This document shows positions 42,782 to 51,353 of a stretch of DNA of 64,000 nt, piece after piece. Positions within the stretch are counted from its first letter, which is position 1. Each line of letters opens with the position of its first letter. Source of the stretch: Bacillus spongiae (GTDB lineage: Bacteria; Bacillota; Bacilli; Bacillales; Bacillaceae_K); NCBI RefSeq assembly GCF_037120725.1, contig NZ_JBBAXC010000006.1:124001-188000 (forward strand), in the 5' to 3' direction. Under the pieces are notes generated by a model. It saw only the letters and a list, made by a program, of their open reading frames with translations. It ran no database searches and was not told where the DNA came from. A program made the position numbers and the translations under genes.

Positions 42782-43654
42782 TTATGAAGGAATATTTTTT
42801 TGTTGTTTAGGCTTCAGTTTGCTTAGTTTCAATTCTACAATGATCATCCCAATAAAGATAAGCAAGCAGCCAATCACTTGCTGGATTGTTAACTTCTCGT
42901 TAATTAGAATAAAGGAGGTAAGAGCGGCAAAAACGGGTTCCATCGCAAATATAACGGCTACTCTTGTTGATGAAGTAAATTGCTGTGCCCAAGTTTGAAT
43001 CAGAAATGCAGCAGCTGTGGCAAATAATATCGTAACCAAAAGTCCTACAACTACGGTAGGGTGAAGGTATAATTCAACGTTGGTCATAAAGGTGATATCT
43101 TCAAACAAAAATACGCCTACTAAAGAGAAAAAACTAACACTTAAAAGTTGGATGGCTGCTAATAAAAGTGCAGAGTAGGAAGCAGCATATTTTTCTGTTA
43201 CAAAAATATGAACGGCAAAAGCAACTGCACAACCTAAAACGAGAAGGTCACCGACATTAATCGCTTGTGATGAAATAGATGAAAGAAGGTACAGGCCGAA
43301 AGCAGCTAAGATTGCACCAGTTATCGCAAATATACTTGGTCTTTGCTTTGAAAAGGCAAGTGCAAGAAATGGTACAATGACCACGCTTAATCCAGTAATA
43401 AACCCTGCTCTAGCGGGTGTAGTGTATAATAAGCCTAATGTTTGAGTCGCGTAACCGATAAATAGAAAAAAACCAAGTAAAATACCAGGGGCAATGACTG
43501 AATACGGAATCGGTTTCGTTCTTCGATGAATGAAATAAAAACTAAACAAGATTAAGCTTGCCAAGAAAAAACGTATGAAATTAAAAGAAAAAGGAGGGAG
43601 AAAAGCAATCGCCTTTTGGACGATTACAAAAGTACTCCCCCATACAAATGCCAC
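42782..43654 (-). CDS. DMT-superfamily EamA transporter (start codon uncertain)
   Basis: 290 residues from the only canonical start, GTG 43654. It has ten predicted membrane segments in two EamA repeats (AFVWGSTFVIVQKA; AVIFAMEPVFAALTSFILINE). It is predicted to export small metabolites through the membrane; the substrate is unknown. The GTG has no ribosome-binding site and cuts into the first helix. The frame continues upstream as VSRKRIANNALLFVAFVWGS, which looks like the true N-terminus. It contains no ATG, GTG or TTG before a stop. An AGGGAG site there precedes an ATC codon at 43696. Confidence 0.85.
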   Translation of the reverse strand: MAFVWGSTFVIVQKAIAFLPPFSFNFIRFFLASLILFSFYFIHRRTKPIPYSVIAPGILLGFFLFIGYATQTLGLLYTTPARAGFITGLSVVIVPFLALAFSKQRPSIFAITGAILAAFGLYLLSSISSQAINVGDLLVLGCAVAFAVHIFVTEKYAASYSALLLAAIQLLSVSFFSLVGVFLFEDITFMTNVELYLHPTVVVGLLVTILFATAAAFLIQTWAQQFTSSTRVAVIFAMEPVFAALTSFILINEKLTIQQVIGCLLIFIGMIIVELKLSKLKPKQQKNIPS

Positions 43655-43674
43655 AAATAGTAATGCATTGTTCG

Positions 43675-44097
43675 CTATTCGCTTTCTGCTGACGATTCTG
43701 ATTGGCTCCCTTCATTTAAATGGATTGCTTTTCTAGCTAGTGCATCCGCAATATGGTTTTCACTTCCAGGAATCCATTTAATAAAATATAATTCGTGTTG
43801 TCTTAATATTTGCTCGATTTTATCATATATTTTTTTATACTGATCTCGCTTTACGAAGCCTTTTTCAACTGCTGAGACTAATGCTTGGGAATCAGTACGA
43901 ACGGATACAATGGTGAATTGATATTCTTCACATTTTTTTAATGCGAATAAAAAAGCAAGGAATTCTGCTTCATGATTATTTTTTATTCCTAATGGAATAG
44001 AATAGCTTTCGGCTTTACCGTGATGTTTTATATGAATGCCAGCACCACTAGGCCCTGGGTTTCCCGCACTAGCACCATCAATGTATACTTCTACCAT
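43675..44097 (-). CDS. RNase HI-like protein
   Basis: 140 residues from the ATG at 44097, with AGGAGGGCGTC upstream. It has the RNase H fold with all acidic residues: D in VYIDGASAGNPGPSGAGI, E in NNHEAEFLAFLFAL, D in VRTDSQALV and D in ENHIADALARKA. It should cleave RNA in RNA-DNA hybrids. B. subtilis has a similar gene, ypdQ, in this region. Its 3' end overlaps the probable start of the EamA transporter gene. Confidence 0.9.
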   Translation of the reverse strand: MVEVYIDGASAGNPGPSGAGIHIKHHGKAESYSIPLGIKNNHEAEFLAFLFALKKCEEYQFTIVSVRTDSQALVSAVEKGFVKRDQYKKIYDKIEQILRQHELYFIKWIPGSENHIADALARKAIHLNEGSQSESSAESE

Positions 44098-44471
44098 GAC
44101 GCCCTCCTAAAGTTGACTTAGTTTTTATTCGTATGAAAATAACTTCTAAGAAGAGTCTCTAGAGAAGAGGATGAAAGTGATTTTTCTTCAAGGTTAAGGA
44201 ATTAATATTGAAAAAAAGACAAAAAATATAGGTCAAATAGGACTATTTTACATTTTCACCATGCTCCTAGCTATTAGACGGAGGAAAAGAAGACTATTGT
44301 TTCGTTTAAATCTAATTCGAACAGTACAATCGTTTTATCCTACATTTATGAATTAATTATAGCGTTTAGTATGATTACATTGTCTTTTCAAAATGAATTG
44401 TCAAACGCCTTGTACATTATATCGTCAACCAGGGTTAAACTCAATTAATTTTATAGTAGGGAGAGGGCAAC
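44098..44471. other. Divergent intergenic region between two RNase H-like genes
   Basis: 374 bases with no coding frame that has a ribosome-binding site. It must contain promoters for both directions, but no hexamer pair stands out. I see no RNA structure of known type. Confidence 0.45.
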
Positions 44472-45128
44472 ATGAAAATGAAAATCTCTTTTACTTACAA
44501 AGTAAATGGAGGAGAGGGAACTAGTTTTGAATCAGAATGGATGTCTAGGCGTGATGTCCTACCTCTTATGGAAGAACTGCACAAATTAGGTCGTGTGAAA
44601 AATATGAAAGTGCAGGATGAGCTTGGTACAGAATGGTCAAAAAAGGAATACGTCAAACTAAATCAGCAATTAGAAACAGAGCCAGAAAATGTTACACTCT
44701 ATTTCGATGGAGGGTATGATCGAGAAACTAGCTTAGCTGGGATTGGTGTAGTAGTATATTATGAAAAAGCAGCCAAAGCTTATCGTTTTAGAAAGAATGT
44801 GCCGTTCGAAGGGATAGAGCATAATAATGAAGCGGAGTATGCCGCTCTATTTGAAGGGTTAAAGGTCTTAGAGGAAATTGGTGTAAAACATGAAGTATGT
44901 GTGATTAAAGGTGATGCACAAGGGGTCATAATGCAGCTGTTAGGAGAATGGCCATGCTATGAAAATACGCTCATTCGTTGGTTGGATCGAATTGAGGAGA
45001 AAATAGAGGCATTATCCATACAGCCTAAATTTGAACTTCTTCCTAGGAAACAAAACAAGGAAGCTCACCAACTAGCATCTCAAGCACTAAGAGGAAAAAA
45101 TATACTTAGTCATATACAGCAACCGTAG
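44472..45128 (+). CDS. ypeP: YpeP-like RNase H-fold protein
   Basis: 218 residues from ATG 44472, with GGGAGAGGGC upstream. An N-terminal part of about 70 residues (KISFTYKVNGGEGTSFESEWMSR) is followed by an RNase H domain. D is kept in LYFDGGYDRE, E in NNEAEYAALFEGL and D in IKGDAQGVIMQLL. The fourth acidic position reads KEAHQLASQAL, with His where Asp is usual, so activity may be reduced. It resembles B. subtilis YpeP and is followed by ypeQ. Confidence 0.85.
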   Translation: MKMKISFTYKVNGGEGTSFESEWMSRRDVLPLMEELHKLGRVKNMKVQDELGTEWSKKEYVKLNQQLETEPENVTLYFDGGYDRETSLAGIGVVVYYEKAAKAYRFRKNVPFEGIEHNNEAEYAALFEGLKVLEEIGVKHEVCVIKGDAQGVIMQLLGEWPCYENTLIRWLDRIEEKIEALSIQPKFELLPRKQNKEAHQLASQALRGKNILSHIQQP

Positions 45129-45148
45129 TTAAGGAAGTGATTGTAGAA

Positions 45149-45340
45149 ATGAATCGGAAATTAGTCTTTTCAAAAATCGACCAGCTGACAGAATGCTACT
45201 GTGAAGGGTGCTGGTTGAAACATCATTTTCGGAAAGAAAATGGGAAAAATGCGGCTCATCAATTTTGTATTCAACAATGTACTGTTGGAGAGAAGTTAAA
45301 AGAATTAGGAGCAGAACTAACGAACAGGGAAAGAGGGTGA
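45149..45340 (+). CDS. ypeQ: YpeQ-like zinc-finger protein
   Basis: 63 residues from ATG 45149, with AAGGAAG 11 bases upstream; an in-frame GTG at 45137 is less likely because it overlaps that site. Cysteines in CYCEGCW and FCIQQC form a probable zinc site. The family is a small zinc-finger protein of Bacilli, of unknown function. It follows ypeP within 20 bases and is presumably cotranscribed. A hairpin overlaps its stop codon. Confidence 0.82.
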   Translation: MNRKLVFSKIDQLTECYCEGCWLKHHFRKENGKNAAHQFCIQQCTVGEKLKELGAELTNRERG

Positions 45341-45360
45341 ATATAAAAGCATTCACCCTC
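45333..45360. terminator. Hairpin between convergent ypeQ and cspD
   Basis: GAGGGTGAAT (45333-45342) pairs perfectly with ATTCACCCTC (45351-45360). It covers the ypeQ stop codon and lies 24 bases beyond the cspD stop, so it may end both transcripts. T-runs are weak. Confidence 0.6.
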
Positions 45361-45383
45361 AACCTATATGTTGTTTTATGTAA

Positions 45384-45584
45384 TTATAATTTAACTACAT
45401 TAGAAGCTTGAGGGCCACGAGCGCCTTCTACAATCTCAAAAGAAACCTCTTGACCTTCTTCTAGAGACTTATAACCGTCACCTTCGATGGATGAGAAGTG
45501 AACAAATACGTCATCTCCACCTTCTACTTCAATAAATCCGAATCCTTTTTCGTTATTAAACCATTTTACTTTCCCATTTTGCAT
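45384..45584 (-). CDS. cspD: Cold-shock protein (CspD-type)
   Basis: 66 residues from the ATG at 45584, with TAGGAGGAT upstream. It is a single OB-fold RNA/DNA-binding domain with RNP1 KGFGFIEV and RNP2 VFVHFSSI. It acts as an RNA chaperone. The segment [20 protein letters not shown] matches Bacillus CspD. The gene has a leader of about 100 bases, typical for csp genes. In B. subtilis cspD also follows ypeQ in convergent orientation. Confidence 0.95.
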   Translation of the reverse strand: MQNGKVKWFNNEKGFGFIEVEGGDDVFVHFSSIEGDGYKSLEEGQEVSFEIVEGARGPQASNVVKL

Positions 45585-45690
45585 CGTACTTAATCCTCCT
45601 AAATTATGTAGAGCAGTAATTGCTCACGAAGAAAATTTTTCAAAAGGGCGTAATTTATCTTACATCGTAAACAACCTTTTGATTACTATA

Positions 45691-45720
45691 AATATACATG
45701 ATTACAGGAGATACAGTCAA
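45691..45720 (-). promoter_or_regulatory. Sigma-A promoter of cspD
   Basis: On the minus strand TTGACT (45720-45715), an 18-base spacer and TATATT (45696-45691) form a good promoter. The expected start near 45684 leaves a 5' leader of about 100 bases containing a GAGCA-ATTAC-TGCTC hairpin before the ribosome-binding site. Confidence 0.65.
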
Positions 45721-46081
45721 GAAAGCGCATTCATATTTTTGAAAGATTTAAATTTATAGTGCAAAACAATATTGAATCGTTGACAAAATTATTTTAGGTT
45801 TTAAAGTTTGCATCAGCGAATAACTTTAACAATAGTCAAAGGCAAAAAACACCATACGAGCGGTTTTATGCAGAAGTTTCAATTGGCAGGAATGACTGGT
45901 GTGGTTATTGCGTTGTCCTTGTATTAGCACCACAACATGGTTTGATTGCAAAACAGGGATAATAACAAAAGTTTTTTGAACTTAGCTACCGATACAGTTT
46001 AATTTAAGAATCCTTGTTTAATCTTTAAACGTATAGTAAAATTTTTATGATACGTTAGAAAAAGAATAGGGAGGGATTAGC
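45721..46081. other. Gene-free region upstream of mntR
   Basis: Between the cspD promoter and mntR no credible gene is seen. It contains TTGACA near 45781 without a matching -10 box. A 19-codon hydrophobic frame at 45868-45927 lacks a convincing ribosome-binding site and was not called. Confidence 0.45.
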
Positions 46082-46510
46082 ATGCCAACGCCAAGTATGG
46101 AAGACTATATTGAGCAAATATATCTTTTAATTGAGAATAAAGGCTATGCTCGCGTCTCGGACATTGCGGAATCACTTTCCGTTCACCCCTCCTCTGTAAC
46201 GAAGATGGTGCAAAAATTAGATAAGGACGATTACCTGATCTACGAGAGATATCGTGGCCTTATTTTAACGCCAAAGGGGCGGAAGGTTGGAAAACGATTA
46301 GTTTATCGACATGATCTGTTAGAGCAATTTTTACGGCTTATCGGAGTGAAAGAGGAAAATATTTATGAAGATGTTGAAGGAATTGAGCATCATTTAAGTT
46401 GGGATTCAATTGATCGAATTGGTGATATTGTTCAATTTTTAGAAGAAGATTCAGAGCGCATAAATGCATTAAAATTTATTCAACAGCAAAATGATAAAAA
46501 CGAAGAATAA
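46082..46510 (+). CDS. mntR: Manganese-responsive transcriptional regulator MntR
   Basis: 142 residues from ATG 46082 behind GGGAGGG; full length for Bacillus MntR. It is a DtxR-family repressor with a winged helix-turn-helix (about residues 20-65, [23 protein letters not shown]). All six manganese ligands known for B. subtilis MntR are in place: D8, E11, H77, E99, E102 and H103. It represses manganese uptake genes and activates efflux genes when manganese is high. No mnt transporter is in this window. A terminator follows. Confidence 0.97.
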   Translation: MPTPSMEDYIEQIYLLIENKGYARVSDIAESLSVHPSSVTKMVQKLDKDDYLIYERYRGLILTPKGRKVGKRLVYRHDLLEQFLRLIGVKEENIYEDVEGIEHHLSWDSIDRIGDIVQFLEEDSERINALKFIQQQNDKNEE

Positions 46511-46541
46511 CCGCTAATGTAGCGGGTTTTTCTTCGTTTTT
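46497..46541 (+). terminator. Terminator after mntR
   Basis: CCGCT-AATGT-AGCGG (46511-46525) followed by GTTTTT, nested in a larger AAAACGAAG...CTTCGTTTT pairing that covers the mntR stop codon. Confidence 0.75.
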
Positions 46542-46599
46542 AGAGGGGTTCCTGCCCTTGTGTTTAATAGGATTTTATGTTTTATGAGGGGGAATATAG

Positions 46600-47859
46600 T
46601 TGACAAAGTTTGAAAAGAAATTAGAAGAGTATGCAGATTTACTTATTCGAGTAGGAATAAATTTACAGGAGGGTCAAAAGCTTTTCATTTCGGCTCCAAT
46701 ATCTGCAGCGACTTTCGCCAGAATGCTTATGGAAAAGGCCTATAGTGCAGGAGCAAAAAGAGTGACGATTGATTATAATGACGAACTTGCAAGTAAGATG
46801 ACATTAGAGATGGCTCCAGAAGAAGGATTGAAAGATTTCCCATTATGGAAAGCTCGCGGCTTTGTCGAGATGGCGGAGGAAAATGTGGCGTTTTTAAATA
46901 TTGCCTCGCCTAATCCGAAACTATTAAATGATGTAGAACCAAGCCGGGTTGCAACGGCAATGAAAGCACAAGACCTTGCAAATAAAGACTATCTTGAATA
47001 CATAACATCCGGTAAAATCAGTTGGTTAATTGCAGCTATCCCTTCTGTCGAATGGGCAAAAACAGTATTTCCTGATGTGGACGATGAAAAAGCCGTATCT
47101 TTACTGTGGGAACAAATCTTTTACACGACAAGGGCAGATCAGGAACAACCGGTACAATTGTGGAAACAACATATCGATAATTTATCGAAGTACGCTGATT
47201 ACTTGAATAATCAAAATTTTTCGAAACTACATTATACAGGGTCGGGTACTGACTTAACAATAGAGCTTGATTCTGAAAGCTTTTGGATGTGCGCTGAGTT
47301 TGAAAATGATAAAGGGGTTTCTTTTATTCCAAACTTACCAACAGAAGAAGTGTTTACGATTCCAGTTAAAACGGGTGTTAATGGAGTGGTGAGTAGCTCT
47401 AAACCTCTAAACTATAGTGGCAATTTAATTAAAGATTTTACGTTAACGTTTAAAGAGGGTCAGGTAGTAGACTTTACGGCATCAGAAGGATATGACACGT
47501 TAAAGCAGTTAATTGAAATGGACGAAGGGTCTAGGTATTTAGGAGAAGTAGCTCTTGTGCCCCATGATTCCCCTATTTCAAATACAAATATTATTTTTAA
47601 TAATACTCTATTTGATGAAAATGCATCTTGTCACTTAGCGTTAGGAAATGCTCTTACGATGTGTGTAAAAGATGGAAAGAATAAAACAAAAGCACAACTA
47701 GAAGCAATGGGCTTTAATGAAAGTATCACTCATGTTGATTTTATGATCGGAAATGGAGAATTAAGCATTGAGGGTGTAAAGCAGGATGGGACGATGGAAA
47801 CAATTTTTCATAAAGGCAATTGGGCGATCGATATAAACGCAGTTGCTACGAATGAATAA
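46600..47859 (+). CDS. ampS: M29 family aminopeptidase (AmpS/PepS type)
   Basis: 419 residues from TTG 46600, with GAGGGGG upstream; normal for the family. It is a cytoplasmic metallo-aminopeptidase using two metal ions. Typical ligand regions are present: TEEVFTIPVKTGVNG, GEVALVPHDSPI, CHLALGNALT and HVDFMIGNGE. The N-terminus (YADLLIRVGINLQEGQKLFI) is also typical. It cuts N-terminal residues off peptides with broad specificity. It appears monocistronic, flanked by terminators. Confidence 0.95.
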   Translation: MTKFEKKLEEYADLLIRVGINLQEGQKLFISAPISAATFARMLMEKAYSAGAKRVTIDYNDELASKMTLEMAPEEGLKDFPLWKARGFVEMAEENVAFLNIASPNPKLLNDVEPSRVATAMKAQDLANKDYLEYITSGKISWLIAAIPSVEWAKTVFPDVDDEKAVSLLWEQIFYTTRADQEQPVQLWKQHIDNLSKYADYLNNQNFSKLHYTGSGTDLTIELDSESFWMCAEFENDKGVSFIPNLPTEEVFTIPVKTGVNGVVSSSKPLNYSGNLIKDFTLTFKEGQVVDFTASEGYDTLKQLIEMDEGSRYLGEVALVPHDSPISNTNIIFNNTLFDENASCHLALGNALTMCVKDGKNKTKAQLEAMGFNESITHVDFMIGNGELSIEGVKQDGTMETIFHKGNWAIDINAVATNE

Positions 47860-47869
47860 TAGTGGTAAG

Positions 47870-47903
47870 AAGGCAGAAACTCCTAATAATTTCTGCCTTT
47901 TAA
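47870..47903 (+). terminator. Terminator after the M29 aminopeptidase
   Basis: AAGGCAGAAA (47870-47879) pairs perfectly with TTTCTGCCTT (47890-47899) and is followed by T residues. Confidence 0.85.
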
Positions 47904-47962
47904 TCGAGCAAGAAGTACGGAATATGCCATAAAAACTGGGCATGATATAGTAAGAATTCTTT

Positions 47963-48181
47963 CTAAAATATGTCCGGGTATTCTTGAAAGAGTGTATCCC
48001 CGTTTACTTCTGCGCTTAATTGTTCATATTCATGATTGGCTTCATTTAACATGACGCCAGCAATACAACCATCCTTTACCTCTTGAACGGCCTTTCGATA
48101 GGAAATGATTCTTCCAGTTGATGTTTGAAAGTTCAAAATTGTTCCATCGTGGGATCGTTGGACTTTTTGTAAATATTCCAT
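47963..48181 (-). CDS. DUF3892-like small protein
   Basis: 72 residues from the ATG at 48181, nine bases behind AAAGGAAG. The sequence (VQRSHDGTILNFQTSTGRIISYRKAVQEVKDGCIAGVMLNEA) fits the DUF3892 family of short proteins with an HDGxI..F.T..G pattern. It is soluble, with a C-terminal DTLFQEYPDIF. It is transcribed divergently from the methyltransferase gene. Function unknown. Confidence 0.75.
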   Translation of the reverse strand: MEYLQKVQRSHDGTILNFQTSTGRIISYRKAVQEVKDGCIAGVMLNEANHEYEQLSAEVNGDTLFQEYPDIF

Positions 48182-48279
48182 TATAAATGTCTTCCTTTCA
48201 TTCTTTTTTATCAGTATGGTCAAGTCTACTTTGATATACTTATAAAATAGTGAAATTTTTGTAAAAGTAGGTGGAGTTT

Positions 48280-48963
48280 GTGGATAATCAGTGGCATGAA
48301 AATGCACAATCTAAATGGAATGATTCAGCTGAAATGTGGCATAACCGAACAAGAATGATGTGGGAAAAAGGAAGCAGAAAACAGATTATCCCGTTCTTTG
48401 CGAAACATACTCCTTTTAAGTCCTCCGTAGTGGATTTAGGATGTGGAGATGGGTATGGTTCCTTTTTATTGCATGAGTTGGGATACAAAGTTGTTGGAAT
48501 GGATTTATCTGAAAAAATGGTCTCCATTGCAAAAAAAAATGAAAAAAAGGATCTTTCCTTTCTTCAGGGGGATTTAGCATCGCTACCATTTAAAACGGAG
48601 CAGTTTGATGCTGCAATGGCCATTAATTCATTGGAATGGACGAAAGACCCCCTTCATTCTTTACGCGAGATAAAATCAGTGTTAAAGCCTGGAGGTACCG
48701 TTTTATTAGGAATTTTAGGTCCAACAGCCCACCCTCGCACCAATAGCTTTCCTCGTCTAAGGGGAGAACCATTTATTTGTAATACAATGATGCCATGGGA
48801 ATGTAAGCAATTAGCGGAAGAAGAAGGGTTTAAGGTTATTGGAGAAGAATGGGTATGGAAAGAAAGTGTTCCTCAAATAGTCAGGAGGTCCACAATGCCT
48901 GAAGAGCTTAAAGAGGCATTAACATTTATGACATTAATATTATTGAAAAAGGGAGAACAGTGA
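48280..48963 (+). CDS. Class I SAM-dependent methyltransferase
   Basis: 227 residues from GTG 48280, with AGGTGG five bases upstream; an in-frame GTG at 48271 lies within that site. The methyltransferase motifs are VVDLGCGDGYGSF (motif I), VVGMDLSEKMV (post I), FDAAMAINSLEW and VLKPGGTVLLGILG. Related proteins methylate quinone precursors or other small molecules, but the substrate here is unknown. Its stop codon overlaps the start of the AIM24 gene (TGATG), indicating coupling. Confidence 0.88.
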   Translation: MDNQWHENAQSKWNDSAEMWHNRTRMMWEKGSRKQIIPFFAKHTPFKSSVVDLGCGDGYGSFLLHELGYKVVGMDLSEKMVSIAKKNEKKDLSFLQGDLASLPFKTEQFDAAMAINSLEWTKDPLHSLREIKSVLKPGGTVLLGILGPTAHPRTNSFPRLRGEPFICNTMMPWECKQLAEEEGFKVIGEEWVWKESVPQIVRRSTMPEELKEALTFMTLILLKKGEQ

Positions 48964-49658
48964 TGGATAATCGATACTCAGTTCAAGAGTTCATTCAAAA
49001 AACGAAACAAGAGGATAAAGGGCAAGGTTTATTTGAATTAGAAACAGAACGTATTTTAGAAATTAACTTAGATGGGGATATTTGGGCAAAAGCTGGTGGA
49101 ATGATATCCTACCGTGGAGATATTAAGTTCGTTCGAGAAGGAATATTAGAGCATGGAATCGGCAAGTTTTTTAAAAAGGCGTTAACAGGAGAAGGAACCT
49201 CGTTAATGAAGGCCTCTGGAAATGGGAAATTATATTTAGCCGATCAAGGGAAAAAAATATCAATCATTAATTTAGAAGGGGAATCCATTTATGTAAATGG
49301 GAATGACCTATTAGCTTTTGAATCCAATTTAGATTGGGACATTAAATTGATGAAGAAAGTGGCTGGAATGCTAGCAGGTGGGTTATTTAATGTACGAATT
49401 GAAGGAAGTGGCATGGTTGCTGTTACCTCTCATTACGAACCACTGACTCTACTTGTAGAACCCGGCAGTCCAGTTTATACTGACCCTAATGCAACGGTTG
49501 CGTGGTCTGGAAACTTACAACCCGAATTCGTGACAGATGTCTCTTTAAAGACGTTCTTTGGTAGAGGAAGTGGCGAGTCTATTCAAATGAAGTTTGAAGG
49601 GTCAGGCTTTGTAGTCGTTCAGCCTTATGAAGAATTTTACGCAGCAGAACAACAATAG
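48963..49658 (+). CDS. AIM24 family protein
   Basis: 231 residues from ATG 48963, with AAAGGGAG upstream. The beta-rich AIM24/tryptophan RNA-binding attenuator-like fold is suggested by AKAGGMISYRGDIKFVREGILEHGIGKFFKKALTGEG, LYLADQGKKI, VRIEGSGMVAVTSHYEP and TDPNATVAWSGNLQPEF. Bacterial members have no settled biochemical role. It is coupled to the methyltransferase by a one-base overlap. A good terminator follows. Confidence 0.9.
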   Translation: MDNRYSVQEFIQKTKQEDKGQGLFELETERILEINLDGDIWAKAGGMISYRGDIKFVREGILEHGIGKFFKKALTGEGTSLMKASGNGKLYLADQGKKISIINLEGESIYVNGNDLLAFESNLDWDIKLMKKVAGMLAGGLFNVRIEGSGMVAVTSHYEPLTLLVEPGSPVYTDPNATVAWSGNLQPEFVTDVSLKTFFGRGSGESIQMKFEGSGFVVVQPYEEFYAAEQQ

Positions 49659-49710
49659 TTTACTCTAGTCTCCTTAAAAAGGTTGTTAACGGGGAATTAT
49701 AACCTCTTAC

Positions 49711-49746
49711 ACGGGCTTCTTGTTCTAAACAGAAGCCCGTCTTTTC
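49711..49746 (+). terminator. Terminator after the AIM24 gene
   Basis: ACGGGCTTCT (49711-49720) pairs perfectly with AGAAGCCCGT (49731-49740), followed by CTTTTC. Confidence 0.82.
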
Positions 49747-49879
49747 ATGAAAGGAACTGAAGTTCTATACGTAACTGAACCTACTCATAATGTAAAGATT
49801 AGATTATTTACATTCTTCGCTCTCCTGAATTTTATATCTAAAAAATACAAGAAGAAGGGATGAGGAGAGTTGTCGCAGG

Positions 49880-50128
49880 CTAATCACTGTGCTTTTTACG
49901 GTGAATGAATTTCTTTCCTTTCACTAACTTCCAAAGTAAAAATACAACAATAGCAATCAATATAAAACTAATTATTAAGATAACGATAGAAAGAATACTC
50001 AAGAATACTTCAAAGAGTATCATGGCAGTTATGATAATAAGAGCGAGTCCTAAAGAAAAAAGCCCTAATGCGATGCCTGCTCCATTTGACTCACTGTAGA
50101 CCATCCATTTGTTGTTTTTCTTTTCCAC
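49880..50128 (-). CDS. Small membrane protein with two spans
   Basis: 82 residues from a GTG start at 50128, seven bases behind GAGGAGG. Two hydrophobic segments (about residues 17-43 and 45-67) are followed by a basic tail (KLVKGKKFIHRKKHSD). No family is recognised. It lies between the AIM24 gene and the YfiT-like gene, on the opposite strand to both. It may be a small membrane stress or envelope protein, but there is no direct evidence. Confidence 0.65.
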   Translation of the reverse strand: MEKKNNKWMVYSESNGAGIALGLFSLGLALIIITAMILFEVFLSILSIVILIISFILIAIVVFLLWKLVKGKKFIHRKKHSD

Positions 50129-50366
50129 CCTTCTACCTCCTCATCTATAAAGAAAATAATTCCTAATAGTGTATGAAAGTGAAATGAAAAGGTTCCTATA
50201 TGGTGGGCATGAGGAATGAGGAAGATTCACATAATGGGATTGTATCAGGATTGAAATAGCATAGGACTTATCCGGTTCTTACATAATCCTCAATAGGATT
50301 GCTAGTACTATAATTGAATGGGAGTGACAATACTTGATAAATGGTCAACGATTAGTAGGTGAAAAA

Positions 50367-50897
50367 ATGGAACATATACGTTTTCCAATTGGGAAATTTA
50401 CTCCAACACATCATCCAACTGCAGAACAACGAAATGAGTGGATCGAAGAAATTTCACAAATAGTTAAATCACTTCGTTTCAAAGTGCAGCATTTATCGTC
50501 AGAACAATTATCAACGCCATATCGACCTGGTGGTTGGACGATTCAACAGATTATTCACCATATGGTAGACAATGATATGAATGCCTATATTCGTTTTAAG
50601 AGAGCATTAACGGAGGATACACCAACGGCAAGTTCCTATCGAGAAGACCTATGGGCAGACGGAAATGATTATCGAATTTCTATTGAACCTACATTAAATC
50701 TCTTGGATTTGCTGCATAGTCGATTTGTCTACTTACTTCGTTCGCTATCTGTTAAAGAGTTTGATAAGACGTTTATTAGTCCTTCTCATGGGGTAATGAG
50801 CTTAGAGGTTGCAATTGAAAGGTTTACTTGGCACAGTCGTCATCACATTGCTCAAATTGAATCACTTATTGAACGATTAGGCTGGAAAAATGAATAA
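50367..50897 (+). CDS. YfiT-like DinB-fold metal-dependent protein (thiol transferase type)
   Basis: 176 residues from ATG 50367, seven bases behind AGGTG. The DinB four-helix fold has the metal-binding histidines in IQQIIHHMVDNDMNAY and TWHSRHHIAQIESL. The start RFPIGKFTP and LSTPYRPGGWTIQQ match B. subtilis YfiT, a metal-dependent hydrolase-like protein. Related DinB proteins act as bacillithiol S-transferases. It is monocistronic with its own terminator. Confidence 0.9.
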   Translation: MEHIRFPIGKFTPTHHPTAEQRNEWIEEISQIVKSLRFKVQHLSSEQLSTPYRPGGWTIQQIIHHMVDNDMNAYIRFKRALTEDTPTASSYREDLWADGNDYRISIEPTLNLLDLLHSRFVYLLRSLSVKEFDKTFISPSHGVMSLEVAIERFTWHSRHHIAQIESLIERLGWKNE

Positions 50898-50965
50898 ATG
50901 AGAAAATAATTTATAGATATCAGTTCGCGTAAGAAGTAGGAACATTGCCTATAGAACTATAAGAA

Positions 50966-51010
50966 AAGAAGCCATTTTGATTAAACTTTTTTCAAAAAGG
51001 CTTCTTTTTA
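50966..51010 (+). terminator. Terminator after the YfiT-like gene
   Basis: AAGAAGCC (50966-50973) pairs with GGCTTCTT (50999-51006), with A/T pairing inside, and is followed by TTTTA. Confidence 0.75.
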
Positions 51011-51353
51011 TTAGTGTCACATATTTTTAATGAAGCGTTTTTCAAAACTAATACTATGCATCAGAATAACGCAAGAAGTAAACGGGCTGATTAAATGTAA
51101 TTTCTGATACGAGCGGTTTGCTTTATAAAAAGTTAGTGTTTAAGGTATTTTTGGGGGAGAAGACGCATGCCCCCCTACAATACTGTATAAGAGGCTAAAC
51201 CGGTCTTTTAAAGGAAATGATGGGCGTTACAATTTTTGGCAAAAGAGTCTTTCTTAAGCGAAACGAAAAATTTTTCGCCAACATGAAATCATGAATAAAA
51301 TGAAAGTAGGAAATAGTAGTATAATAAGAGGGAGACTTCTAGGAGGGATGAAA
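51011..51353 (+). other. Leader region of fhs
   Basis: About 340 bases without a gene. A G/C hairpin GGGGG...CCCCC lies near 51153-51176 with no T-run. TATAAT at 51320-51325 is a possible -10 box close to the start codon, without a clear -35. I looked for a ZTP (pfl) or folate riboswitch and did not find the conserved cores. Confidence 0.4.

Noticed and set aside
45868..45927. 19-codon hydrophobic frame upstream of mntR
   Set aside because: No convincing ribosome-binding site and too short to support by composition.
51011..51353. Possible ZTP (pfl) riboswitch before fhs
   Set aside because: The gene is a typical target, but the conserved cores of that riboswitch are absent; only an isolated G/C hairpin is seen.
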